Positions 16,653 through 25,331 of a stretch of 64,000 nucleotides of DNA are shown here, piece by piece (position 1 is the first letter of the stretch; each line of letters starts with the position of its first letter). This DNA comes from an uncultured Acetatifactor sp. Lineage in GTDB: Bacteria > Bacillota > Clostridia > Lachnospirales > Lachnospiraceae. The position numbers and the translations under genes were made by a program. The notes under the pieces were generated by a model. It saw only the letters and a program-made list of their open reading frames with translations, made no database searches and was not told the origin of the DNA. The DNA lies in NCBI GenBank assembly GCA_910586835.1, contig CAJUJU010000007.1:1-64000 (forward strand). The letters run 5' to 3'.

Positions 16653-18620
16653 TTACCTGAAAATAATCACATGCTCCAGACCGTCCGTATTCTGGATGGG
16701 ATTGTCCTCGCACAACAGCACCCGAAGCTGTCCCAGCCCGATCAGAGGCTCCAGGCTGACAATATAATTGTCCTGAATATCCAGCCAGGTAAGCTGGGTA
16801 AGATTCTTCGCAAACTCCAGGTTGTCAAGCTCCTGCTTCGGCGCGTAGAGCCAGTTCAGATTCGGCATACAGGGCGCCATGGCCTCCAGAACCTCCTGCA
16901 CGGGAATTTCCTCCTCGTCGCCGTAGTTCCAGCTTCCGTCCGCCAGCAGCCGGTCAAATGTGGTATCGCTCAGATCCAGAAAAACCAAACTGTTGCAGGC
17001 AGTCAGCTTCTCCGGCATCAGGCCGCATTCCGCGTCTTTCATGGTCAGCTCCTGCAGCGCGGGCAGTCCGAAGACCGGACTCATATCCGACCAGACAAAG
17101 CTGTCCTCCAGGTTCAGGCTCTCCAGACTTTCCAGGCTTGCCACGCTGTCCATGAATCCCTCAAACAGAGACATGTCGATCAGATTCAGCCTTTTCAGGT
17201 TCTTCAGCGCCTTTAAGGGCTCGCCGTCACCCGTTCCGCTGCCCTCCAGCGTCAGCTCCTCCAGGCCGGTCAGCAGCGCAAGATTGCCCAACTTGTCATA
17301 ATTTTCCACGGACAGACGCCGAAGATTTGTCATGCCGGAAAAATCCGGTATCTCCATGGGAACGTCAAACCGGTAGTCCACCCACAACTGCAGCTCCTCC
17401 AGGCCGGTGCACAGCATCACCGGTGAGATATCGTCGATCTGATAATTGTCGTCCAGCCGCAGCACAGTCAGCGTATCGGCACAATCCGCAAGAACTTCGA
17501 TGCTGCGGATATCCGTGTCCTTCAACTCAAGACACTGCAGCTGATTCATGCCGGACACAAAACCGATGTCCTTCAGGCCGTGGGATTCGATGGAAAGAAC
17601 CTCCAGACCCGTCATCTGATAAAGCTCGGAGAAATCGGTTATCCGATCCCCTTCCGTGATGTACAGCTCCCGCAGGGCAGGCGCCTGTGAAATTCCCGCA
17701 ATGCTGCCAAGCAGCCCGGCCTCCAGCTCCAGATGTTCCAGATTCGTGTACTTCGACAGAACGGACAGTCCGCTCATGCCAAAGGTTTCCCTGGTGGAGA
17801 GCCACACCAGCTGGGAGACATCCATATAATCCGTCAGATCATCCATGGAAGTATCACAGCTCAACACCTGCAGCTGAGTCAGGTTATGCCAGTCCGTGCC
17901 ATAGCTGATGGAGCCCTCGTCCAGAATCAGGTACTGAAGCCCTGTCAGGCACTTGAAGTCCGTGGTATCCACAAAATAATCCGAGATCAGATATCCCTCC
18001 TCGGTGCCGTCCGCCAGCATCACGCTGACCTGCATGGCATCCGTGCCCTCGGGATTCCAGGTCTCCAGATAGACAATGCTGTTGATTTCCTCATAGCTGA
18101 CCTGGTTTACCGGCTTCTGAAACAGCTCTTCCACCAGCGCCACCAGAAATTCGCTCTGGGGGATCCGATAGGCCACTCCCTTATCGCTCATCTGAGGCTT
18201 CCCGCCCTCCGGGTTCTCCGAACCGGGCGTTGTCTCCGGCTCAGCCTCCGTCACGGGCTTCGGCTCAGCCTCCGACTCCCCGGCCCACCTGTCTGCGATA
18301 TTGTCCGCCGCAGAGTCCATGGCGTCGTAAAGTCCCCGCTTCACAAAACTAATCACCACTCCCACAACCACCGCAAGCACCACGGAACCGCACACGCCCA
18401 CAATCGCCTTCACCGGCGTATTGGATTTTTTCCCCTTCTTCGGCTCCTCCTGCCGGGTGTAAGTTGTGGAAGCTCCGCTTCCCGTCCCCGGCGGCGTATT
18501 CTGCTGGGTATAGGCGGCAGAACCGCTCTGAGGATCTCTGTATCCGCAGTCGGGACAGGTGGGAACCCCGTTCACCGCCACTAGCTTCCTGTTGCAAAGA
18601 GGACATTTTTTCGTACTCAT
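16653..18620 (-). CDS. Zinc-ribbon, membrane-anchored leucine-rich-repeat protein
   Basis: 655 aa, no assigned function. The N-terminus is a zinc ribbon (Cys6, Cys9, Cys22, Cys25), then a Gly/Ser/Thr-rich stretch, a basic patch and one membrane helix (about 71-93). A Glu/Pro-rich linker (about 110-140) leads into a long leucine-rich-repeat region to the end, with units like LEVLSIESHGLKDIGFV and LQCLELKDTDIRSIEV. The expected topology is zinc ribbon inside and LRR outside. ATG at 18620 with GAGGGG upstream, own promoter at 18660-18688. It separates scfA from the TIGR04086-type gene. Confidence 0.75.
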   Translation of the reverse strand: MSTKKCPLCNRKLVAVNGVPTCPDCGYRDPQSGSAAYTQQNTPPGTGSGASTTYTRQEEPKKGKKSNTPVKAIVGVCGSVVLAVVVGVVISFVKRGLYDAMDSAADNIADRWAGESEAEPKPVTEAEPETTPGSENPEGGKPQMSDKGVAYRIPQSEFLVALVEELFQKPVNQVSYEEINSIVYLETWNPEGTDAMQVSVMLADGTEEGYLISDYFVDTTDFKCLTGLQYLILDEGSISYGTDWHNLTQLQVLSCDTSMDDLTDYMDVSQLVWLSTRETFGMSGLSVLSKYTNLEHLELEAGLLGSIAGISQAPALRELYITEGDRITDFSELYQMTGLEVLSIESHGLKDIGFVSGMNQLQCLELKDTDIRSIEVLADCADTLTVLRLDDNYQIDDISPVMLCTGLEELQLWVDYRFDVPMEIPDFSGMTNLRRLSVENYDKLGNLALLTGLEELTLEGSGTGDGEPLKALKNLKRLNLIDMSLFEGFMDSVASLESLESLNLEDSFVWSDMSPVFGLPALQELTMKDAECGLMPEKLTACNSLVFLDLSDTTFDRLLADGSWNYGDEEEIPVQEVLEAMAPCMPNLNWLYAPKQELDNLEFAKNLTQLTWLDIQDNYIVSLEPLIGLGQLRVLLCEDNPIQNTDGLEHVIIFR

Positions 18621-18659
18621 GCTGCACCCCTCACTTTTCTGCTGTATTTCCTACCCTTC

Positions 18660-18688
18660 ATCATACACGCAAAAGTCTTTTCCGTCAA
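18660..18688 (-). promoter_or_regulatory. Promoter of the LRR protein gene
   Basis: Minus strand: -35 TTGACG (18683-18688), 17-base spacer, -10 TATGAT (18660-18665). It lies about 40 bases before the ATG, in the 105-base gap behind the TIGR04086-type gene. Confidence 0.8.
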
Positions 18689-18725
18689 CAGTTCCCCGCG
18701 CTCCGTCTCCGATATTCCCACTCCC

Positions 18726-19115
18726 TCAGCCCAGCATCCCCCCAAGCATTCCGCCTCCCGCGCAGAGGGCCAGCGTGGTAAAAAAGGTATTTCCGAAAAC
18801 AGCCGTTCGATCCCCCGCCAGAAAGGAAATCAGAGCCAGAACGATAAAATAGGCGGCTCCCTCTGCCAGCCCCCAGAGGAACTTGCGGCTCTTCATTTTC
18901 TTTCCGGCCAGAAACCCCGCAAAAAAGGTCGCCGCCACATAGATGACTATGATTGCAATGGCCACCGTCTTCTCCCCCAGTCCGAATTTGTACAGCAGAA
19001 ACGAGAGCAGGGCCAGAAGCACCCCCGTCAGCGCGTAAGCAAAAAACAGGCCCTTCAGCAAGAACACAACAGGTATCCTGCCGTTCTTCGTCGTCTGTTC
19101 CATATCCTCCTCCAT
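18726..19115 (-). CDS. TIGR04086-type small membrane protein
   Basis: About 129 aa, four strongly hydrophobic segments (about residues 16-41, 51-70, 84-100, 108-127) and a Gly-rich C-terminus (AGGGMLGGMLG). It resembles the TIGR04086 membrane proteins that often sit beside SCIFF and sec genes in clostridia; this is by eye. The start is uncertain: ATG at 19115 has only a weak AAGG nearby, and an ATG at 19103 has GGAGGAT too close. Function unknown. Confidence 0.75.
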   Translation of the reverse strand: MEEDMEQTTKNGRIPVVFLLKGLFFAYALTGVLLALLSFLLYKFGLGEKTVAIAIIVIYVAATFFAGFLAGKKMKSRKFLWGLAEGAAYFIVLALISFLAGDRTAVFGNTFFTTLALCAGGGMLGGMLG

Positions 19116-19134
19116 GTCCTTTTGTTAATTTTCT

Positions 19135-19163
19135 ATTAAAAGGATATGCAATCCCGCCGTCAA
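19135..19163 (-). promoter_or_regulatory. Promoter of the TIGR04086-type gene
   Basis: Minus strand: -35 TTGACG (19158-19163), 17-base spacer, -10 TTTAAT (19135-19140), about 20 bases before the ATG. Its -35 lies back to back with that of the divergent promoter at 19166. Confidence 0.7.
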
Positions 19164-19165
19164 AC

Positions 19166-19195
19166 TTGACAACTGCTTTTCCTATCCTGTATATT
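19166..19195 (+). promoter_or_regulatory. Promoter of the CNNM/HlyC-type gene
   Basis: -35 TTGACA (19166-19171), 18-base spacer, -10 TATATT (19190-19195), about 57 bases before the start codon. Together with the opposite promoter it forms the small palindrome GTCAA-AC-TTGAC (19159-19170). Confidence 0.75.
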
Positions 19196-19251
19196 AATAA
19201 CGGCATGCCCTTTCCGGGCGGCAAAATTTTATTGGAAAAGGAGTGAAACTC

Positions 19252-20553
19252 TTGGATACCCCCGGTGTCATACAACTTGTATCTCTGATCGTTCTGGTTA
19301 TTTTGTCAGGCTTTTTCTCTTCTGCGGAAACAGCTCTGTCTACCGTGAACCGCGTGCGAATGCGCGCTCTCGAGGAGGAGGGCAGCAAACGTGCCGCCCG
19401 CGTCAACAAAGTGCTGGAGAACTACAGCAAAATGCTCAGCACAATCCTCATCGGCAACAACATTGTAAATCTGTCTGCTTCCGCTCTCGCCACCACTCTG
19501 GCAATGCGGATCAATCTCGCCGTAGGCATTGCCACCGGCATTCTGACCATCGTCGTACTGCTCTGCGGCGAAATCATCCCCAAGACCTGGGCCATGCTCT
19601 CATCGGAAAAAATTTCCCTGGCATACAGCGGAGTCATCTATGCACTGATGCATCTGCTCACCCCTGTCATCTTTCTTGTGGATAAGATGTCAAACGCCAT
19701 CCTCCGTCTCCTGCGGATCGATCCCAACAAAAAGATCACCACCATGACCGAGGCGGAACTGCGCACTTATGTGGATGTGGGCCATGAGGACGGGGTCATC
19801 GAAAACGAAGAGCGGGAAATGATCTACAATGTGTTTGATTTTTCCGACGCCCTGGCAAAGGATATTATGATCCCACGCATCAACATGGTGACCGTGGATG
19901 TCAACGCTTCCTACGAAAAGGTGCTGAGCATCTTCCGGGAGTCCATGTATACCCGCCTTCCCGTGTATCAGGATGAAAAGGACAATATCATCGGGCTCAT
20001 TAATATCAAGGACTTTATCCTCTGCGAGGACGAAGAACGGTTTCAGGTGCGGGATATCCTCCGGGACGCCCACTATACATATGAATTCAAAAAGGTGGCG
20101 GATCTTCTCATCGAGATCCGGGAGAAGACCACCAACGTCATATTTGTGCTGAACGAATACGGAGCAACCGAGGGCATGATCACCCTGGAAGACCTTCTGG
20201 AGGAAATCGTGGGTGAGATCCGGGACGAGTACGATGCCGACGAGGAAGAGCTGATCCAGGAAAAGGGAGAACGCACCTGGCTGGTGGAGGGCAGCATGAA
20301 GCTGGACGACATCAACGACGAGCTGGGCACCGACTTGGACAGCGAGGATTACGACTCCATCAGCGGCATTATCATCGAGAGCCTGAACCGCTTGCCGGAG
20401 GACAACGAAGAGGTCACTCTGGAGAACGGCATTTGCCTCAAAGTGCAGGGGATCACCCAGAACCGCATCAAAAAAGTACTGCTGACCCTGCCGGAGCCCA
20501 AAAATGTGGAAGAACCGGCAGACAAACCGGCAGAAGGAACCGACGAAAAGTAA
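19252..20553 (+). CDS. CNNM/HlyC-type transporter (DUF21-CBS-CorC domains)
   Basis: 433 aa. An N-terminal DUF21 membrane domain with three to four helices begins at LVSLIVLVILSGFFSSAETALS. A CBS pair follows (from RINMVTVDVNASYEKVLSIF through EYGATEGMITLEDLLEEIVG). A C-terminal CorC/HlyC domain holds GSMKLDDINDELG. Such proteins are linked to Mg2+ efflux in CNNM/CorC relatives; 'hemolysin' is a historical label. The start chosen is TTG at 19252, 8 bases after AAAGGAG; a GTG at 19243 overlaps that site. It ends only 7 bases from the convergent phoR-type gene. Confidence 0.9.
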   Translation: MDTPGVIQLVSLIVLVILSGFFSSAETALSTVNRVRMRALEEEGSKRAARVNKVLENYSKMLSTILIGNNIVNLSASALATTLAMRINLAVGIATGILTIVVLLCGEIIPKTWAMLSSEKISLAYSGVIYALMHLLTPVIFLVDKMSNAILRLLRIDPNKKITTMTEAELRTYVDVGHEDGVIENEEREMIYNVFDFSDALAKDIMIPRINMVTVDVNASYEKVLSIFRESMYTRLPVYQDEKDNIIGLINIKDFILCEDEERFQVRDILRDAHYTYEFKKVADLLIEIREKTTNVIFVLNEYGATEGMITLEDLLEEIVGEIRDEYDADEEELIQEKGERTWLVEGSMKLDDINDELGTDLDSEDYDSISGIIIESLNRLPEDNEEVTLENGICLKVQGITQNRIKKVLLTLPEPKNVEEPADKPAEGTDEK

Positions 20554-20560
20554 TTCCCAG

Positions 20561-21931
20561 CTACAGACCTTCCGGAGGAGGCGGACACTCCGAAAAGCTC
20601 ACGCTGATCCTTGTGCCGCTTCCGGCTTTGCTTTCCAGCTTCATGTCCGCGTCATGCCGGGCCACAATATGCTTCACAATGGCAAGCCCCAGCCCCGTGC
20701 CGCCCATCCCTCTGGAACGGCTCTTATCCACCCGGTAAAATCTTTCGAAAATTCTTTCCTGATGTTCTTTGGGAATGCCGATACCCGTGTCGGATACCTG
20801 CAGCAGGATTCTCCGGCGCCCCGGGGTGCCGGGCGTATCGCTGTCGGCTTTCCGGACACGGATATTGACCGTTCCGCCTTTCACATTGTATCTGACTGCA
20901 TTGTCGCAGAGATTATACAGCAGCTCTTCCGCCATCTGACGGTTTCCGCTGATCCAGCAGTCCTCCCCTTCCACTTGGATCTCCACGCCCTGTTTTGCAG
21001 CGTTCACCTGCAGCATTTCCGCACAGTTCTTAGCCAGTTCATAAAGATTCAGACACTCAAACTCCATTTCCGTCTCACTGTCGTCCAGTTCGGACAGACG
21101 CAGAATATCGTTGATCAGCGCAAGCAGCCTGTCCGCACTGCTGTGTATGCCCTTTGCAAAACCGGGGATGTCCCTCTCCGACGCCAGCCCGGTCTCGATC
21201 AGCTCCGCGTACCCGGAAATAGCCGTCAGCGGCGTCTTCAGCTCATGGGACACATTTGCGGTAAACTCCTGCCTGATCCGGGTATTCCTGACCAGCTCCC
21301 GGCGCTGCTGCCTGATCTTTTCGATCAGCGGTTCCAGTTCCTCGTATCCCCCGGGTTCCCCCTCCGCATCCGGAGCCTCGGCCAACCGCTCAATGGGATA
21401 GATAAATTTTCCCGTGAGAAAATGGGACATTCCCACGCTCATCAGAATCAGCACTGCCAGGATCCAGAAAATATCCGGGAGCACGCTGCCGAAAATACCC
21501 GCCACGCTCTCCGAGTCCCTGGCCGCCCGAAGCACACTGCCGTTCTCCAGACGTATTGCATAATAAAAGGTATTGTGGGTAAACGTCCCGGACCGCCTCA
21601 CGGATTCCCCTTCCCCGGATTCCATGGCCTGCCTTACCTCCGGCCTGTCCCCGTGGTTTTCCAGAAGGCTGCTGTCCGCCTCATTGTCGAAGAGAACCTT
21701 TCCCTCCCCATCCATCAGCGTCAGACGAATTCCGCTGCCTGCGACCCCCGATCCGGTTCCTTCCCTCCAAAAATCCGAACCGGCCTCCCGAACCAACAGC
21801 ACATATTCTCTCAGATCGCTGATCACCTGCCTGCAGAGCAGATTCTGATACACCCCCGTGAGCAGTCCCGTCGTCAGCAGAATCGCCAGAAGGGAAATCA
21901 CTGCCATCATCCTGTGAATCCTTTTTCTCAC
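20561..21931 (-). CDS. phoR: PhoR/PnpS-type sensor histidine kinase
   Basis: 456 aa membrane kinase. One helix at about 9-27, an outer domain (about 30-155), a second helix (about 158-176), then a HisKA segment with phospho-acceptor His in NVSHELKTPLTAISGYAE. The ATPase domain carries NLCDNAVRYN (N box), VSDTGIGIPKEHQERIFERFYRVDKSRSR split over the G1 and F boxes, and GTGLGLAIVKH (G2). It lies 16 bases after its response regulator and downstream of pst genes and a Pho-box array, so the phosphate role is well supported by context. Confidence 0.9.
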   Translation of the reverse strand: MRKRIHRMMAVISLLAILLTTGLLTGVYQNLLCRQVISDLREYVLLVREAGSDFWREGTGSGVAGSGIRLTLMDGEGKVLFDNEADSSLLENHGDRPEVRQAMESGEGESVRRSGTFTHNTFYYAIRLENGSVLRAARDSESVAGIFGSVLPDIFWILAVLILMSVGMSHFLTGKFIYPIERLAEAPDAEGEPGGYEELEPLIEKIRQQRRELVRNTRIRQEFTANVSHELKTPLTAISGYAELIETGLASERDIPGFAKGIHSSADRLLALINDILRLSELDDSETEMEFECLNLYELAKNCAEMLQVNAAKQGVEIQVEGEDCWISGNRQMAEELLYNLCDNAVRYNVKGGTVNIRVRKADSDTPGTPGRRRILLQVSDTGIGIPKEHQERIFERFYRVDKSRSRGMGGTGLGLAIVKHIVARHDADMKLESKAGSGTRISVSFSECPPPPEGL

Positions 21932-21947
21932 CGCCGTCCCCTTTCCC

Positions 21948-22616
21948 TTATTCCTTCAGCATGTATCCCACATTGCGCACCGTTCTGATCAGAGTCCCCG
22001 CTTGTCCGAGCTTTCTGCGCAGCGTTTTGATGTGCATATCCAGGGTTCTGGACTCCCCCTCAAAATCGGTTCCCCAGACCCGGTCCAGAATGGCTTCTCT
22101 GGTCGTCACCCTGCCCCCGTTCTCAAGCAGCAGCTTAAGCAGCTCAAATTCTTTAAAGGTGAGCTCCACCGGCTCACCCTCCACGCTGACGGCATGTCTC
22201 TCCTCCTCCAGCACAACGGCCCCGAAGGAACAGCGCTTCCCTGTCCGTCTGCTTCTGCGCAGCAGGGCCTTCACCCGGGAGATCAGTTCCAGAACGCCAA
22301 AGGGCTTTGTCATATAATCGTCCGCACCGATATCCAGCCCCTTTACCTTATCCAGCTCCGTGGTCCTGGCCGTCACCAGCAAAATGGGAATCAGAACCGT
22401 AGCTTCCCCGGCGCGGAGCCTTTTTACAAGATTCAGCCCATCTTCGTCCGGCAGCATGATATCCAGCAGAACCAGATCGGGCAGTTCCCGCTCCAGAGCT
22501 GCGTAAAACTCCCCGGCAGTCCGAAACCCTTCCGTCCGGTATCCGGAATTTGAAAGCGCAAAGCACTCTATCTCCTGTATGCTCCTGTCGTCCTCCACCA
22601 CATAAATCAGCTCCAT
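21948..22616 (-). CDS. phoP: PhoP/PhoB-type response regulator
   Basis: 222 aa OmpR-family regulator. The receiver domain has the acidic pair in VVEDD, the phospho-acceptor Asp in LVLLDIMLPDEDG, a conserved Thr in LLVTA and Lys in MTKPFG. The winged-helix output domain contains LTFKEFELLKLLLENGG and LDMHIKTLRRKLG. ATG at 22616 has GGAG 5 bases upstream; the open frame extends further but adds only basic, non-family sequence. A promoter candidate lies at 22660-22688, and readthrough from the nptA-type gene is also possible. Confidence 0.92.
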   Translation of the reverse strand: MELIYVVEDDRSIQEIECFALSNSGYRTEGFRTAGEFYAALERELPDLVLLDIMLPDEDGLNLVKRLRAGEATVLIPILLVTARTTELDKVKGLDIGADDYMTKPFGVLELISRVKALLRRSRRTGKRCSFGAVVLEEERHAVSVEGEPVELTFKEFELLKLLLENGGRVTTREAILDRVWGTDFEGESRTLDMHIKTLRRKLGQAGTLIRTVRNVGYMLKE

Positions 22617-22659
22617 ATCCACTCCCCGTCCTGCCGCTGCAGCCTGTCTTTCCCTTTTG

Positions 22660-22688
22660 ATAGTATGCCATCTTTCGTCCAAATGCAA
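22660..22688 (-). promoter_or_regulatory. Candidate promoter of phoP-phoR
   Basis: Minus strand: -35 TTGCAT (22683-22688), 17-base spacer, -10 TACTAT (22660-22665), in the 79-base gap between the cotransporter and regulator genes. Basal expression may start here, with Pho-box driven readthrough from 24.5 kb. Confidence 0.5.
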
Positions 22689-22695
22689 GTCCCGC

Positions 22696-24462
22696 TTACG
22701 GCAGTCGGTATCTCTGTCTGCAGGCCATGACCTTTCCCTGAAACTCCATATTATCCTCCGCCCGAAGCTCCTCCAGACAGGCGTGAGGATCAAACTCCTC
22801 CTCGCCCTCCTGAAGCACGCACAGCGCTATATTGGAACAGTGATCCGCAACCCGCTCCAGGTTTGTAGTGATGTCCGACAGCAGAAATCCAAGCTCAACG
22901 GTACATTTTCCTTTCCTCAGCCTCCTGATATGCCGTTTCCGGATCTCCCTGTTCAGCTCGTCGATCACTTCCTCCAGCGGCTCCACCTGACCCGCAAGCT
23001 TTCTGTCCCCCTCCGCATAGCTGCGCAGGGCAAGCCTAAGACTCTCCCGAACCGCTGCTGCCAGGATTTCCAGCTCCTTCCCGGCTTTCTCCGAAAAGCA
23101 CAGCTCCTTCCCGTGCATTTCCTCCGCCGCTTCCTTCACGTTCCTGGCATGGTCGGAAATGCGCTCAAAGTCACCCATGCAGTGCAGTACCACTGTGAGG
23201 ATGCTGTTATCCTCCTCCTTCATGTCTCTCGCTCCAAGCTGCATCAGGTAGCTGCCCAGCTGATCCTCGAATTTATCCACACGGCTCTCCAGCTCCGTCA
23301 CCCTGTCCGCCGCCTCCTGACGGTAATCCGCCAGAAGACCTGTTGACAGGCCCAGCGCCTCCTCCGCCAGCCCAGCCATGCTCACAGAGACCGCACGGCT
23401 CTGCTCCACCGCATAGGCGGGCATCTCCAGAAAACGGGGATCCAACAGCTGCAGGATCTCGTCTTCCCGCTCCTCTGCTCTCCCAGCCTCCTCCCGGATG
23501 GTGAGGCAGGCAAGCTTCACCAGCCCCCCGGAAAAGGGCAGCAGACAGACAGTCGCCCCCAAATTAAATATACTGTGCACCGCCGCGATGCCGAAGGGTG
23601 TGGCCGCTTCCTCCAGAAAAGCCAGCGGCCAGAACGCGTTCACCCCATAAAAACCCAGCATAAAAAGTATGGTTCCGATCACATTGAAATAGAGATGCAC
23701 CAGCGCCGCCCGCTTTGCGTTTTTGCTGGCCCCGGCCCCCGAGAGAAGCGCCGTCACACAGGTTCCGATATTCTGTCCCATAATGATGGGCACCGCAGCC
23801 CCATATCCCACGGCTCCTGTGGCACAGAGCGCCTGGAGAATTCCCACGGACGCCGAGGAGGACTGCACGATTGCAGTCAGAAGCAGCCCTGCCAGCATTC
23901 CCAAAACCGGATTGGAAAAACGGGTCAGGATTCCGGTGAATTCCGGCACCTGCGCCAGGGGCTTCACCGCATTGCTCATGGTATCCATACCGAACATCAG
24001 GATACCGAACCCCACCAGGATCACAGCCACATTTTTCAACCTGTCCCGCCGGGAAAAGAGAAGCAGCCCCACGCCCGTCACCGCCAGAATGGGAGAAAAG
24101 GAGGCGGGCTTGCACAGCCGCACCAGAAAGGAAGCGCTGTCGATTCCCGTCAGTCCCAGGATCCAGGAGGTAACTGTGGTTCCCACGTTTGCCCCCATGA
24201 TAACCCCCACTGCCTGCCGCAGGCTCATGATACCTGAATTTACAAATCCCACCACCATCACCGTGGTGGCGGAGGAGGACTGTATCACGGCAGTAACTCC
24301 CGCTCCCAGCAGCACCGCCTTAAAAGGATTGCCCGTCAACCGCTCCAGAACCCGTTCAAAGCGTCCGCCGGAAAATTTTGCCAGCCCCTCACCCAGCATG
24401 TTCATTCCATACAAAAACAGAGCCAGGCCTCCGGCCATGGTCAGAAAATCAAAAAAATCCAT
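22696..24462 (-). CDS. Na/Pi-cotransporter (NptA/YjbB type) with PhoU-like C-terminal domain
   Basis: 588 aa. The membrane half carries the two inverted Na_Pi_cotrans repeats, each with the QSSS motif (VIQSSSATTVMVVG and IVQSSSASVGILQA). The C-terminal part from about residue 345 is helical and PhoU-like, with EDNSILTVVLHCMGDFERISDHARN and SDITTNLERVADHCSNIA. The ATG at 24462 (GGAG 9 bases upstream) is preferred over an ATG at 24513 that lies in the leader after the Pho boxes. No stand-alone phoU follows pstB here, so this tail may take over the PhoU role (inference). Confidence 0.88.
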   Translation of the reverse strand: MDFFDFLTMAGGLALFLYGMNMLGEGLAKFSGGRFERVLERLTGNPFKAVLLGAGVTAVIQSSSATTVMVVGFVNSGIMSLRQAVGVIMGANVGTTVTSWILGLTGIDSASFLVRLCKPASFSPILAVTGVGLLLFSRRDRLKNVAVILVGFGILMFGMDTMSNAVKPLAQVPEFTGILTRFSNPVLGMLAGLLLTAIVQSSSASVGILQALCATGAVGYGAAVPIIMGQNIGTCVTALLSGAGASKNAKRAALVHLYFNVIGTILFMLGFYGVNAFWPLAFLEEAATPFGIAAVHSIFNLGATVCLLPFSGGLVKLACLTIREEAGRAEEREDEILQLLDPRFLEMPAYAVEQSRAVSVSMAGLAEEALGLSTGLLADYRQEAADRVTELESRVDKFEDQLGSYLMQLGARDMKEEDNSILTVVLHCMGDFERISDHARNVKEAAEEMHGKELCFSEKAGKELEILAAAVRESLRLALRSYAEGDRKLAGQVEPLEEVIDELNREIRKRHIRRLRKGKCTVELGFLLSDITTNLERVADHCSNIALCVLQEGEEEFDPHACLEELRAEDNMEFQGKVMACRQRYRLP

Positions 24463-24497
24463 ACACAGTCTCTCCTGTCTTGTCGTCTTTTGTCTCC

Positions 24498-24552
24498 ATT
24501 GTAAAGACTTCATGTAAAATCTATAACCAACAAATGTAAAATCTATGTAAGA
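24498..24552 (-). promoter_or_regulatory. Pho-box array and promoter upstream of the Na/Pi cotransporter
   Basis: Minus-strand TTTACA-like hexamers start a new copy every 11 bases: plus-strand TGTAAA/G at 24513, 24535 and 24546, with a degenerate copy at 24524. This matches the Gram-positive PhoP box (TTAACA/TTTACA repeats at 11-bp period). A -10 TACAAT (plus strand 24498-24503) lies 9 bases after the last repeat, so the array spans about -20 to -60. Confidence 0.75.
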
Positions 24553-24578
24553 TTTTCTGTTTTTGCCGATTTTCTTTT

Positions 24579-25331
24579 TCAGCCGAAACGGCCCGCCAGA
24601 TAATCCGCCGTCCGCCTGTCCCGGGGAACTTTGAAGAGCGTTTTGGCAGATCCTGCTTCCACCAGCTCCCCCGACAGAAAAAAAGCGGCCTCGTCAGCGA
24701 TTCTCACTGCCTGCTGCATATTATGGGTCACAATGACCACGGTATAGCGGCGCTTCAGCTCCTTCACCAGCTCCTCCACCTTCCGGGTGGACACCGGATC
24801 CAGGGCAGAAGTGGGTTCGTCCATCAAAAGCACCTCCGGCTCCACGGCCAGGGCTCTGGCAATGCACAGTCTCTGCTGCTGCCCGCCGGAAAGCCCCGCC
24901 GCCTGCGCCTGCAGTTTGTCCTTCACCTCCTCCAGTACCGCCGCCTGCGCCAGGGCCGCCTCCACGATCCCGTCCAGTCTCCGCCTGTTTCTGATGCCCT
25001 GCAGCCTGGGACCGTAGGCCACATTATCATAGATGCTCATGGGAAAAGGGGTGGGCTGCTGAAACACCATGCCCACCTTCCTCCGAAGCAGCGTAAGATC
25101 CACCCGTCTGTCGTACACATCCTCCCCGTCCAGGAACAACCTTCCCTCAATACGCACTTTTCCCACAAGGTCGTTCATCCGGTTGACGCACCTTAACAAA
25201 GAGGATTTCCCGCAGCCGCTTGGACCGATCAAAGCGGTGACGGCCCGGTCTCTGATCTCCAGATTCACATCCCGCAGCGCGTGCTTCTGACCGTAATACA
25301 AATTCAGGTTTTCAATGGATATCCTGCTCAT
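24579..25331 (-). CDS. pstB: Phosphate ABC transporter ATP-binding protein PstB
   Basis: 250 aa. Walker A GPSGCGKSSLLR, Q-loop FQQPTPFPMSIYDNV, signature LSGGQQQR, Walker B VLLMDEPTSALD, H-loop VTHN. The FPMSIYDNV stretch is characteristic of PstB. ATG at 25331 overlaps the pstA stop as ATGA; the longer upstream frame is the end of pstA read in another phase. Energises PstC-PstA import. Confidence 0.96.
   Translation of the reverse strand: MSRISIENLNLYYGQKHALRDVNLEIRDRAVTALIGPSGCGKSSLLRCVNRMNDLVGKVRIEGRLFLDGEDVYDRRVDLTLLRRKVGMVFQQPTPFPMSIYDNVAYGPRLQGIRNRRRLDGIVEAALAQAAVLEEVKDKLQAQAAGLSGGQQQRLCIARALAVEPEVLLMDEPTSALDPVSTRKVEELVKELKRRYTVVIVTHNMQQAVRIADEAAFFLSGELVEAGSAKTLFKVPRDRRTADYLAGRFG

Noticed and set aside
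20554..20560. A missing terminator between the convergent CNNM-type and phoR-type genes
   Set aside because: Only 7 bases separate the stops. No hairpin was found, but such tight convergence is common and needs transcript data before it means anything.
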